NCBI RefSeq assembly: GCF_013760845.1
Contig: NZ_JACDUU010000005.1
Location: 1-64,000 of the forward strand
From: [Anoxybacillus] calidus
GTDB lineage: Bacteria > Bacillota > Bacilli > Bacillales > Anoxybacillaceae
DNA length: 64,000 nucleotides
Direction of reading: 5' to 3'
Each line of letters begins with the position of its first letter. The stretch's first letter is position 1. Under the pieces are notes generated by a model. The model searched no databases and had not been told where the DNA came from. It saw only the letters and a program-made list of their open reading frames with translations. Both the position numbers and the translations under genes were made by a program. This document shows positions 1-7,136 of this stretch, in pieces.

Positions 1-93
1 AGATCCCTTGAAGATGACAAGGTAGATAGGTCCGAGGTGGAAGCGTGGTGACACGTGGAGCTGACGGATACTAATCGATCGAGGACTTAACCA
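1..93 (+). rRNA. 23S rRNA, 3' end (partial)
   Basis: The first ~93 bases match the conserved 3' end of bacterial 23S rRNA (the 'ctgacggatactaatcgatc' region followed by 'gaggacttaacc'). The rest of the gene lies upstream of the window. A 5S gene and tRNAs follow, as in Bacillus rRNA operons. Confidence 0.95.
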
Positions 94-233
94 AGTAGAA
101 AAGCGAAGTGAGTGGAGCTTCTCCATGAATACGAGAAATACCGGTTATCTAGTTTTGAGGGAATAAAAAATTCCTTGACACTCTTCGACAATCGATTATA
201 ATAAAGGTTGTCTGTAAAAAATAATAATATATA

Positions 234-350
<117 letters not shown>

Positions 351-365
351 CCTTAAGATAACTAT

Positions 366-440
366 TCCGCAGTAGCTCAGTGGTAGAGCAATCGGCTGTT
401 AACCGATTGGTCGCAGGTTCGAGTCCTGCCTGCGGAGCCA
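366..440 (+). tRNA. tRNA-Asn (GTT)
   Basis: Cloverleaf with acceptor TCCGCAG/CTGCGGA, anticodon loop GTT, T-loop GGTTCGAGTCC and encoded CCA. First of 16 tRNAs in the B. subtilis trnD order. Confidence 0.96.
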
Positions 441-445
441 TTTTT

Positions 446-536
446 GGAGAGCTGTCCGAGTGGTCGAAGGAGCACGATTGGAAATCGTGTAGGCGTTAAC
501 AGCGCCTCAAGGGTTCGAATCCCTTGCTCTCCGCCA
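446..536 (+). tRNA. tRNA-Ser (GGA)
   Basis: Class II tRNA with long variable arm; acceptor GGAGAGC/GCTCTCC, anticodon stem CACGA/TCGTG with loop TTGGAAA, encoded CCA. Confidence 0.95.
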
Positions 537-550
537 CTAGATTATATGAC

Positions 551-622
551 GGCCCGTTGGTCAAGTGGTTAAGACACCGCCCTTTCACGGCGGTAACACG
601 GGTTCGAATCCCGTACGGGTCA
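551..622 (+). tRNA. tRNA-Glu (TTC)
   Basis: Acceptor GGCCCGT/ACGGGTC, anticodon TTC in loop CTTTCAC. No CCA is encoded, so it must be added post-transcriptionally. Confidence 0.95.
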
Positions 623-630
623 TCTTTTTT

Positions 631-706
631 GGAGGATTAGCTCAGCTGGGAGAGCACTTGCCTTACAAGCAAGGGGTCGGCGGTTCGATCCCGTCATCCT
701 CCACCA
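631..706 (+). tRNA. tRNA-Val (TAC)
   Basis: Acceptor GGAGGAT/ATCCTCC, anticodon TAC, encoded CCA. Confidence 0.96.
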
Positions 707-729
707 TGAAAAGGTATAGTTATGATCGT

Positions 730-807
<78 letters not shown>

Positions 808-821
808 ATACATAATATATT

Positions 822-897
822 GGTCCCGTAGTGTAGTGGTTAACATGCCTGCCTGTCACGCAGGAGATCGCGGGTTCGAGTCCCGTCGGGACCGCCA
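822..897 (+). tRNA. tRNA-Asp (GTC)
   Basis: Acceptor GGTCCCG/CGGGACC, anticodon GTC, encoded CCA. Confidence 0.96.
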
Positions 898-909
898 TTT
901 GTTATAGAT

Positions 910-985
910 GGCTCGGTAGCTCAGTCGGTAGAGCAAAGGACTGAAAATCCTTGTGTCGGCGGTTCGATTCCGTCCCGAGCCACCA
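910..985 (+). tRNA. tRNA-Phe (GAA)
   Basis: Acceptor GGCTCGG/CCGAGCC, anticodon GAA, encoded CCA. Confidence 0.96.
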
Positions 986-991
986 TTTTGT

Positions 992-1033
992 GTCAGCTTA
1001 GCTCAATTGATAAAGCATGGTCGGATAACTGAG
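992..1033 (+). pseudogene. tRNA remnant (5' half only)
   Basis: The segment has a D-arm-like stretch ('cttagctcaattgataaagc') almost identical to that of the tRNA-Thr 58 bases downstream, then a degenerate anticodon-like region. It lacks the T arm, 3' acceptor strand and CCA. It sits between tRNA-Phe and tRNA-Thr and looks like an eroded partial duplication. Confidence 0.7.
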
Positions 1034-1049
1034 AAATTATTTTTTATTA

Positions 1050-1125
<76 letters not shown>

Positions 1126-1140
1126 GTAAAGACTTTATAC

Positions 1141-1225
1141 GGAGGGGTAGCGAAGTGGCCAAACGCGGCGGACTGTAAATCCGCTCCCTGTGGGTTCGGC
1201 GGTTCGAATCCGTCCCCCTCCACCA
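1141..1225 (+). tRNA. tRNA-Tyr (GTA)
   Basis: Class II tRNA with long variable arm, acceptor GGAGGGG/CCCCTCC, anticodon GTA, encoded CCA. Confidence 0.95.
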
Positions 1226-1252
1226 TTTTTTAATGAGCATAAAAAGAACAAT

Positions 1253-1326
1253 AGGGGCATAGTTTAATGGTAGAACAGAGGTCTCCAAAACCTCCGGTGT
1301 GGGTTCGATTCCTACTGCCCCTGCCA
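1253..1326 (+). tRNA. tRNA-Trp (CCA)
   Basis: Acceptor AGGGGCA/TGCCCCT, anticodon CCA in loop CTCCAAA, encoded 3' CCA. Confidence 0.96.
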
Positions 1327-1333
1327 AAGAGAT

Positions 1334-1410
1334 GGCGGCTATGGCGAAGTGGTTAACGCACCAGATTGTGGCTCTGGCATTCGTGGGTTCGATTCCCACT
1401 AGTCGCCCCA
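1334..1410 (+). tRNA. tRNA-His (GTG)
   Basis: Anticodon GTG. The extra 5' G (position -1) opposite C73 is the His identity element; acceptor GCGGCTA/TAGTCGC; encoded CCA. Confidence 0.95.
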
Positions 1411-1436
1411 TATTCAGGATAAAATTTCTTATGCGT

Positions 1437-1511
1437 TGGGGTATAGCCAAGCGGTAAGGCAACGGACTTTGACTCCGTGATGCGTTGGTTCGAATCCAGC
1501 TACCCCAGCCA
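1437..1511 (+). tRNA. tRNA-Gln (TTG)
   Basis: Acceptor TGGGGTA/TACCCCA, anticodon TTG, encoded CCA. Confidence 0.96.
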
Positions 1512-1518
1512 CAATCAT

Positions 1519-1590
1519 GCGGAAGTAGTTCAGTGGTAGAACACCACCTTGCCAAGGTGGGGGTCGCGGGTTCGAGTCCCGTCTTCCGCT
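1519..1590 (+). tRNA. tRNA-Gly (GCC)
   Basis: Acceptor GCGGAAG/CTTCCGC, anticodon GCC, no encoded CCA. Confidence 0.95.
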
Positions 1591-1600
1591 TATAAATTAA

Positions 1601-1674
<74 letters not shown>

Positions 1675-1692
1675 TTTATTTTTGTGGCTTTT

Positions 1693-1778
1693 GCCGGGGT
1701 GGCGGAATTGGCAGACGCACAGGACTTAAAATCCTGCGGTAGGTGACTACCGTGCCGGTTCGAGTCCGGCCCTCGGCA
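1693..1778 (+). tRNA. tRNA-Leu (TAA)
   Basis: Class II tRNA, acceptor GCCGGGG/CCTCGGC, anticodon TAA, long variable arm (GGTAGGTGACTACC), no encoded CCA. Confidence 0.95.
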
Positions 1779-1853
1779 CTTTAGGGTGAAAGTGCTTGAC
1801 ATCCTAAGGTCGATTATTTATAATTTTCCATGTATTTCATATTTTTGAAATAT

Positions 1854-1936
1854 GCCGATGTGGCGGAACTGGCAGACGCGCACGACTCAAAATCGTGTTC
1901 CCTCTGGGAGTGTGGGTTCGACTCCCACCATCGGCA
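1854..1936 (+). tRNA. tRNA-Leu (CAA), last of the cluster
   Basis: Class II tRNA, acceptor GCCGATG/CATCGGC, anticodon CAA, no encoded CCA. It ends the run and lies ~130 bp before a truncated tyrosine recombinase, a common layout for an island integrated at a tRNA gene. Confidence 0.95.
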
Positions 1937-1961
1937 CTGAAAATAGGGAAAAGGCTTTAGG

Positions 1962-2002
1962 ATCAAGGGTTCTCACGATTGTGGGAACCCTTGATTTATT
2001 TT
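1962..2002 (+). terminator. rRNA/tRNA operon terminator
   Basis: Perfect 15-bp stem ATCAAGGGTTCTCAC / GTGGGAACCCTTGAT with a GATT loop, followed by TTATTTTT. This is the obvious end of the tRNA transcript. Confidence 0.9.
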
Positions 2003-2069
2003 TACCGAATACGATTCGAGCAAGAAAAATCGTGTGCGGCTAATCGTGTTCGGTGAGGTGAAATGGAAA

Positions 2070-2276
2070 GTGGGAAGAATAGAAAATGAGAGAGAATTGC
2101 AGAGAAAGAGCAAGAGAGGAAGAAGAGGAGAGTTGAGTCGTGAGGAGTTGTTGTTAATATCTGATGACATCGGAGAGATTGAATACACATTTGATGAATT
2201 GTTAGAGATATTTATTGAGGATTGCGAATTGAGGAATTTAAGGGAACATACGATTAAATATTATCGCAGTGTGTAA
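2070..2276 (+). pseudogene. Tyrosine recombinase/phage integrase, N-terminal stub
   Basis: The reading frame encodes a charged leader and then a segment resembling the SAM-like core-binding domain of tyrosine recombinases ('FIEDCELRNLREHTIKYYR'). It stops after only ~68 residues, whereas intact enzymes have about 300 with catalytic R..HxxR..Y. The stop codon falls exactly where the terminal repeat of the IS21-type element begins, so the IS has cut the gene. No catalytic half is seen on the far side of the IS, so a deletion probably accompanied insertion. Start chosen at GTG 2070, 9 bases after GAGGTG; an upstream GTG at 2034 is also open. Confidence 0.6.
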
Positions 2277-2334
2277 ATGTCAAGATGAATATGTACATTT
2301 TTGACTGTTTAAGAATGTACAAATTTACTCGTTT

Positions 2335-3083
2335 TCGCTTTCCTTTTCCAAGTGATTTTTTAAACGATACGAGTTCCCTACAATGTTAATAACGGTCGCA
2401 TGGTGTAAAATCCGATCTAAGATGGCGTTGGCTAACTTTGGATCTTGGAAAATCTCCCCCAGTCTTTAAAATTGGCATTGGTCGTAAAAATCGTGCTTTT
2501 CTTTTCATATCGCAAATCAATCAACTGAAAAAACAGTTTGGCGTCTTCCTTATCAATCGGCAAATAACCAATTTCATCGATAATCAATAGCTTATATTTC
2601 GCGTAATGCTTTAATCGGTCATCTAATCGATTTTCCATCCTCGCTTTCTTTAGTTGTAAAATTAACTCATGGCATTTGATAAAATACGTACTCGTTCTTT
2701 TTTTTGGCTGCCGCAATACCGATGGCGGTGGCCAAGTGGGTTTTCCCCACTCCACTTGGCCCTAAAAAGACGATATTTTCTTTCTCTTCGATAAAACGTA
2801 AGGTGGTAAAATCGAATATTTGCTGTTTATTGATGGATGGCTGAAAGTCGAAATCAAAGTCTTTTAGTTCCTTCAAGTGAGGAAAGGCCCCCACTTTTAC
2901 CATCGAATGAATCATATTTCTTTCCCGTGTATCAATTTCATAATTCGTCAATTTGACGAGCGTTTCCACAAAGGGTAATTCGTTCTTCGTGCTAAAATCA
3001 ATCGTTTCGTTCAAATGAATGATCATCTGCTTGAGTTTGAGATATTCTAAATTTCGAATTAATTGTTGGTAGCTGCTATTCAT
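2335..3083 (-). pseudogene. istB: istB helper ATPase, two frameshifts
   Basis: IstB is the AAA+ ATPase partner of the IS21 transposase. The N-terminal part and P-loop (GPSGVGKTH) are in one frame, which stops soon after an A8 run at ~2698-2705. The Walker B-like part (LLIIDEIGYLP) continues in the +1 frame; seven A would restore it. A second break lies in a G5 run at ~2461-2465, where six G would join 'NANFKDWG' to 'EIFQDPKLANAILDR' and run to a stop at 2335. The ATG at 3083 overlaps the istA stop and follows GAGGTG, the normal IS21 coupling. Both lesions are in homopolymers, so sequencing error is possible. Otherwise full length (~250 codons). Confidence 0.75.
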
Positions 3084-4365
3084 TTTTATACACCTCATGA
3101 ATGGCGAGTAAGTTTTTCTTCGCTAACTCTCCGACATCTGGGTAATGAGGCAAATCTTGCGATAATGCCTGAATATAGTGTTCCTCCTTGTAATTCATTT
3201 TCAACGAACTCACTGGGTGTTCGGCAATGAGTTTTGTGTTATAATAGACATACATCCGTTCATCATATACCTGTACATTTACCGTTTTTCCTTGATAGTC
3301 CATCGGTACGGAATATTGATTTCCCTTGTAGCTAATCATGCCGGCCGAGTTGACTTTGACAGGTATATGCTTGATCTTGTATGAATCTCTTATTTCCTTC
3401 CTTGGCAAGGGGAGTAAGAGATTTTTTTCTTGTTGAAAGGCAAGAATCGGAATCTTTCCTGTGCCCTGATGGTAGCTATGATTGATCCGTTCGCAGAGGG
3501 ACTGAATAAAGTCCTGAAGTTCTTCATATGACAACTTTCCTTGGTACGCATGAATCTCATCAATGAGTTTCATCGTCGTTTCCACTTTTCCTTTCGTCCT
3601 CGGTCTACCGGCTATACACGGATGAATGTCAAATCCATAGTCTTTGGCAAATTGATCAAATCGCTCATTGACCACCCCTTTCGAATACGTAGTTCGCGCT
3701 TCATCCATCACCGTTTTCATATTATCGAAGAGGATTGTCTTTGGAACACCCCCAATGATTTCAAAGGTTTGAGCTAAAAAATCCATCAACATCCCTTGTG
3801 TTCTGGAAAGCGTAAGTAAAAACGTCCGAAAACGAGAGTAGGACAGAAGGAACACTCCAACCTGTACCGACAACACTTCCCCTTCTTTCGTTACGTATCG
3901 AATGTTCTCCTTCCAATCAAACTGCGCTTGTTTTCCTGGTGCTGTTTCGTATCGAACGACTGGTTTGTTTGTTTTTGTTCGTTTTCCCTCTGTAAAATAA
4001 GCTTGAAACTCCGGCTTACGTGCAATATAAGCCCGAAAGGCAGACGATGAGCACTGCAGCCCGTGATGGTCCTTCAAGTACTGCCACAACACACGCTTGT
4101 AATAAAACACTTGCTTGGATTCTTCAGAAAGTAGCTCAGCGATCACCTCATAATACGGATCAATTTTTGAAGACCTGTTTCTCTTCTTTTTCGGAACATA
4201 ACCCTTTAAGTACTTATCCACTGTCCTCCTGTCTACATTCAGCTCTCTCGCTAATTGACTCTTATTAATTTTCATTCCTGAACTCTCCATGAGTATCTTT
4301 AATTTTGGTAAATCTGATAAACAACGAATTTCTATCTCTGTTGCGATTGTTAATTTCGCATGCAT
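3076..4365 (-). CDS. istA: IS21-family transposase IstA
   Basis: Predicted 429-residue transposase catalysing IS21-type transposition with IstB. The N-terminal region has a helix-turn-helix ('KSQLARELNVDRRTVDKYL'). The catalytic core shows the three acidic residues in their usual contexts: 'AQFDWKE', 'ILFDNMKT' and 'GKVETTM'. The C-terminal beta-barrel region ('VNSAGMISYKGNQYSVP') is also family-typical. Length is normal and there is no internal stop. The start follows AAAAGG/GAGGTG and the stop overlaps istB. It appears intact, but its partner is disrupted. Confidence 0.92.
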   Translation of the reverse strand: MHAKLTIATEIEIRCLSDLPKLKILMESSGMKINKSQLARELNVDRRTVDKYLKGYVPKKKRNRSSKIDPYYEVIAELLSEESKQVFYYKRVLWQYLKDHHGLQCSSSAFRAYIARKPEFQAYFTEGKRTKTNKPVVRYETAPGKQAQFDWKENIRYVTKEGEVLSVQVGVFLLSYSRFRTFLLTLSRTQGMLMDFLAQTFEIIGGVPKTILFDNMKTVMDEARTTYSKGVVNERFDQFAKDYGFDIHPCIAGRPRTKGKVETTMKLIDEIHAYQGKLSYEELQDFIQSLCERINHSYHQGTGKIPILAFQQEKNLLLPLPRKEIRDSYKIKHIPVKVNSAGMISYKGNQYSVPMDYQGKTVNVQVYDERMYVYYNTKLIAEHPVSSLKMNYKEEHYIQALSQDLPHYPDVGELAKKNLLAIHEVYKNE

Positions 4366-4474
4366 ACCTTTTCACCTCAAGTTCAGTATGCATGCGAGAA
4401 TCAAAATTGTACATTCTTACACAAGCAGCTTTGTACATTATTAAATTAGCATTTATACAAATCTTCAATCGTTA

Positions 4475-4573
4475 ATGGAAAACGGAAAGATCAAAGTGTT
4501 TAAAACAGATAACGAAGGACGGGTTATTTTAGATAGAAATAATCCAGATGACTTAGAATGGCTTGAGGATTAA
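4475..4573 (+). CDS. 32-residue ORF at the IS edge, possible gene remnant
   Basis: A short frame encodes MENGKIKVFKTDNEGRVILD, then RNNPDDLEWLED and a stop. Codons upstream of the ATG stay open only ~24 bases, back to the IS right end, and no clear ribosome binding site is seen. The protein is acidic and looks like the C-terminus of a larger gene cut by the IS rather than an independent peptide. It is not recognised as part of the integrase stub on the other side. A terminator-like hairpin follows. Confidence 0.35.
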   Translation: MENGKIKVFKTDNEGRVILDRNNPDDLEWLED

Positions 4574-4594
4574 AGAGGAATTGTAATGGAAAAA

Positions 4595-4633
4595 AGTAAG
4601 TGATAATTTAGTTTCACTTACTCTTTCTTTTTT
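4595..4633 (+). terminator. Rho-independent terminator
   Basis: Stem AGTAAGTGA / TCACTTACT followed by a T-rich tract (CTTTCTTTTTTT). It would insulate the peptide cluster from the upstream remnant. Confidence 0.65.
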
Positions 4634-4865
4634 TGATGATATTACTTAATTCCCATCCCAATTTTACTTAGTACTTTTCTACTTATGTTTTTCATAATTG
4701 TTGAAATATCCTATACACTCATTATCTTCCTATGCTTCAACAAAAGGGGATTTGTATTCTGGTTAAATATACAATGGTGTTTATATCGAACAGAATAAAC
4801 AAAAATCTGTGTGTCGAAAGAAGAAAAAATAGTAGAAAAAATGTAAATTTTTCTTCTATATATCC

Positions 4866-4893
4866 TTGACGCAAATTCCAATATTTGTATAAA
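4866..4893 (+). promoter_or_regulatory. Sigma-A-type promoter of the peptide cluster
   Basis: TTGACG (4866-4871), 16-bp spacer, TATAAA (4888-4893), about 60 bp before the first cluster gene. It is the best promoter in the 4634-4952 gap; the rest of that gap is AT-rich with no gene seen. Confidence 0.65.
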
Positions 4894-4952
4894 ATGGAAC
4901 TGGAAATTTGATGGGAAATTGGAAATAGGTTTTATTACGGGGATTGATTAGG

Positions 4953-5843
4953 ATGAAAGTAGTTAATAGTACATTATCTTTAGGTGAAGCTAATAAAATA
5001 TTCAAAAAAATATCGAGAACATATTTTGAAATGGGAGATCCTACGTATTTACATTATATGTGCAACCCTTTAAAAAAGATTGTTTTTCAAAACATAGTGG
5101 GTACACTTTTTTACCGATATTCTCTAAGCACTGTAAAAATTGTCGATAACGACCAAGTGATTGCCTATTGTTTCCATAGGAAGATAGGTGAGAAGATAGT
5201 TATTTGTATGGATATATATTTGACCCCTAAATCAAGGGGAAAAGGATTAAGTAAAACAGTTATCGAGCTCTATAGAAAAGAGTTGTATAAGCAAGGGTTC
5301 GATTTTATTCTAGGCGCAGCGTTTAACAAAAATATTCCTTCCCAAAAAATGCTTCAAAAGTATGCAAATGCAAATTTCTTTTACGTAAATGCGTTCAAAT
5401 TTAATAGAAACAATCTCTCTTCTTCTATCTCTTTAAAATTCAAAAAAATCAATATGAACCAAAAAGAATTATATTTCAGTATTATCAGTCAAAACTTACA
5501 AAAAGACTTTGAAAACATTTCTATCGAAAGATCAACTATTCATGATGTTATTAGGTTTATTTGGGGACCATTTGTTTTTGGTATTTTTCTCTTTGATCAG
5601 TTAATAGGAAATATTACGTATGAAATTCTTGTTGACACAATTTACATAAAGCTTGCTTTAGAGGATAAATATTGGAATATAGCTCCTGAAATAGTGGAGG
5701 AATTCTGCAATTATTGTTCTTTGAAGCAAGAGGTTGTTGTAGTTCAGTATCCAAACAATGTAATAATAGATAGAAATGATATTGAAGAAACTTTACCTGT
5801 TTTGCTTTTTAATATTTTTACTACATTGGGTGAATGTCAATGA
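4953..5843 (+). CDS. GNAT-like N-acetyltransferase, first gene of the peptide cluster
   Basis: The ~296-residue protein has a GNAT-like acyl-CoA binding segment at about residues 93-103 (SRGKGLSKTVI, resembling the R/Q-x-x-G-x-G/A motif A), followed by the usual helix and a motif-B-like region ('NKNIPSQKMLQKY'). The second half (~from 165) is unrecognised. It could acylate the peptide product, the peptide precursor or a self-protection target; the sequence does not say which. ATG 4953 was preferred to TTG 4944, and no strong SD is seen. Its TGA overlaps the next start as ATGA (5840-5843), which implies translational coupling to the E1-like enzyme. Codon use is strongly AT-biased. Confidence 0.7.
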   Translation: MKVVNSTLSLGEANKIFKKISRTYFEMGDPTYLHYMCNPLKKIVFQNIVGTLFYRYSLSTVKIVDNDQVIAYCFHRKIGEKIVICMDIYLTPKSRGKGLSKTVIELYRKELYKQGFDFILGAAFNKNIPSQKMLQKYANANFFYVNAFKFNRNNLSSSISLKFKKINMNQKELYFSIISQNLQKDFENISIERSTIHDVIRFIWGPFVFGIFLFDQLIGNITYEILVDTIYIKLALEDKYWNIAPEIVEEFCNYCSLKQEVVVVQYPNNVIIDRNDIEETLPVLLFNIFTTLGECQ

Positions 5844-7030
5844 ATAAATTTAATTCAAGTTTAAAGCCTAGATTTAAAGGGACTATTGAATTATTGTATC
5901 TAAAAAACAATCAATTGGTATTCAATAATGTCATAACTAGAAATTATATAATTCTTGAAATTGATGAAATTTCAGATTTTTTCTTAAGACAAATTAACGG
6001 TGAAAATACTATAAAAGACATTAAAGATTTAGTCAGAAGAAAGTTTGCAAGAGACTTTTCAGAAGATGTCGATAACTATCTAAATTACTTATATCAAAAG
6101 AATATCATAGAATTTACAGACATAGCAATACCGTCTGATTTAAAAAGATATTCGAATCAGATTCATTTCTTTAGAAATTTTCTTCAGTTTAATAACGCTC
6201 ACGAAATACAAAGTTTATTAAGTAGTAAAAAGGTATGTATTTTAGGGTTAGGTGGAACGGGAAGTCATATAGCATATAGTCTATGTGCAATGGGAGTAGG
6301 GACATTGATTTTAAATGATCCCGACCATGTTGAAGAGAAAAATTTAACAAGACAAGCCTTATATTGTGAAAACGATGTAGGAAAGTTGAAGTCGAGTGTT
6401 GCCAAAGAAAAATTAAGCAGTATAAATTCTTCTGTATCTATAATCACTTTTGACAGAAGGATATCTCAGGCATCGGACTTGGAAGATATTATAAAAGGGG
6501 CAGATCTTGTTGTTAACTGTATGGATGATCCAAATATGGAATATACAAGCATGATTGTAGATGATATTTGTCAAAAAATGAATATTCCCTTTATTACAGG
6601 GGGAGGATACAGTGCGCATCAAACAAGTCTCGGTTATCTAATTATTCCTAAAAAAACGATGTGTTTTCCTTGTATTAGGAAAGCAATTCACAATCATGAT
6701 GGAGATTTAAGACCATTCTTATCTGAAAAAAGAGACATAGATTATGGTTCAGTAGTGGGAATTGCGAGTATTGTAGCCAATTTGCAAGTGCTAGAGGCTA
6801 TAAAATTTCTTACCAATTTTTCTTCTCCTGTTATTATAAATCAACATATAGAGCTGGATTTTATTCATTTATCTTTTCACAAGAAAAACCTCTTGGAATA
6901 TATTCATGAACCTTGTAATAGATGTGCTCACTTGAAAGGAGGTGAAAAAATGAAAGTTAGAGTTGTTAAAGAAGAAAAAAACGGTGGATTAATTTGCTTG
7001 GGAACAAGACTATTTAAACTTGTTTGCTAG
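5840..7030 (+). CDS. E1/ThiF-like adenylating enzyme with PqqD-like N-terminus, in-frame with the precursor peptide
   Basis: E1-like enzymes (ThiF, MoeB, MccB, PaaA) activate a carboxylate as an acyl-adenylate. The Rossmann ATP-binding motif GLGGTGS is at about residues 137-143, followed by 'NDPDHVEEKNLTRQ' (the acidic/Arg region that contacts ATP). Zinc-type Cys pairs lie at ~277/280 (CFPC) and ~361/364 (CNRC). The first ~95 residues, including 'INGENTIKDIKDLV' and 'FSEDVDNYLNYL', resemble the PqqD-like RRE fold that binds RiPP leader peptides (inference). After the second Cys pair there is no stop: the frame runs through 'KGGEK' into a 26-residue peptide with its own start. Start 5840 overlaps the previous stop; ATG 5834 is an alternative. 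Confidence 0.8.
   Translation: MNKFNSSLKPRFKGTIELLYLKNNQLVFNNVITRNYIILEIDEISDFFLRQINGENTIKDIKDLVRRKFARDFSEDVDNYLNYLYQKNIIEFTDIAIPSDLKRYSNQIHFFRNFLQFNNAHEIQSLLSSKKVCILGLGGTGSHIAYSLCAMGVGTLILNDPDHVEEKNLTRQALYCENDVGKLKSSVAKEKLSSINSSVSIITFDRRISQASDLEDIIKGADLVVNCMDDPNMEYTSMIVDDICQKMNIPFITGGGYSAHQTSLGYLIIPKKTMCFPCIRKAIHNHDGDLRPFLSEKRDIDYGSVVGIASIVANLQVLEAIKFLTNFSSPVIINQHIELDFIHLSFHKKNLLEYIHEPCNRCAHLKGGEKMKVRVVKEEKNGGLICLGTRLFKLVC
6935..6952 (+). promoter_or_regulatory. Internal strong Shine-Dalgarno and start for the nested peptide
   Basis: AAAGGAGGTG at 6935-6944 is nearly the full anti-SD complement and is 5 bases from ATG 6950. It is the best ribosome binding site in the cluster, yet it lies inside the E1-like reading frame, where it encodes KGGE. 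This argues for independent internal initiation. Confidence 0.75.
6950..7030 (+). CDS. Putative RiPP precursor peptide, 26 aa, nested in frame at the 3' end of the E1-like gene
   Basis: Residues 1-13 are MKVRVVKEEKNGG, a charged leader-like half ending in Gly-Gly. Residues 14-26 are LICLGTRLFKLVC, a hydrophobic, basic core-like half with Cys16 and a C-terminal Cys26. The start is set by the AAAGGAGGTG site 5 bases upstream. It is surrounded by an E1-like enzyme, M16 peptidase, ABC exporter and thiol-redox proteins, which are typical RiPP partners, and a terminator follows 32 bases after the stop. The precursor role is inference. The same codons are also the last 26 of the E1-like ORF, so the peptide may be made separately, as a C-terminal tail, or both. 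No known family is recognised. Confidence 0.6.
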   Translation: MKVRVVKEEKNGGLICLGTRLFKLVC

Positions 7031-7062
7031 TGAAAAAGCACTGTTATATTTGTTATGAAACA

Positions 7063-7089
7063 GGAGAGGGGGATCCCCTCTCTCCTTTT
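7063..7089 (+). terminator. Terminator/attenuator directly after the precursor
   Basis: Stem GGAGAGGGG / CCCTCTCTCC followed by TTTT. It lies between the precursor and the transport genes of the same orientation. No obvious promoter is seen between 7090 and 7136, so partial readthrough could give more precursor than exporter mRNA. Confidence 0.75.
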
Positions 7090-7136
7090 GCTGATTAAGA
7101 TTAAATGAAATACAAACAAATTGCGGGTGAACCAAT

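Larger units (their letters stand above)
2272..4457. mobile_element. IS21-family insertion sequence
   Basis: The element holds istA and istB in the minus direction with the usual overlap. Its ends are imperfect multi-part inverted repeats: the left has TGTAAATG, ATGTACA and TAAGAATGTACAA (2272-2333), and the reverse complement of the right has TATAAATG, ATGTACA and TAAGAATGTACAA (4409-4457). Repeated inner and outer terminal boxes are typical of IS21. The exact outer boundary and any target duplication could not be fixed. istB is frameshifted, so the copy is probably not autonomous. Confidence 0.8.

Noticed and set aside
2667-2755. Programmed -1 frameshift in istB at A_AAA_AAG
   Set aside because: The downstream part needs a +1 shift, not -1, and a second lesion at G5 follows; mutation or sequencing error is simpler.
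6950-7030. Reading the last 26 codons only as an ordinary C-terminus of the E1-like enzyme
   Set aside because: Not excluded, but the near-perfect SD placed 5 bases before an ATG, the GG/Cys layout of the peptide and the terminator right after it argue for an independent peptide.
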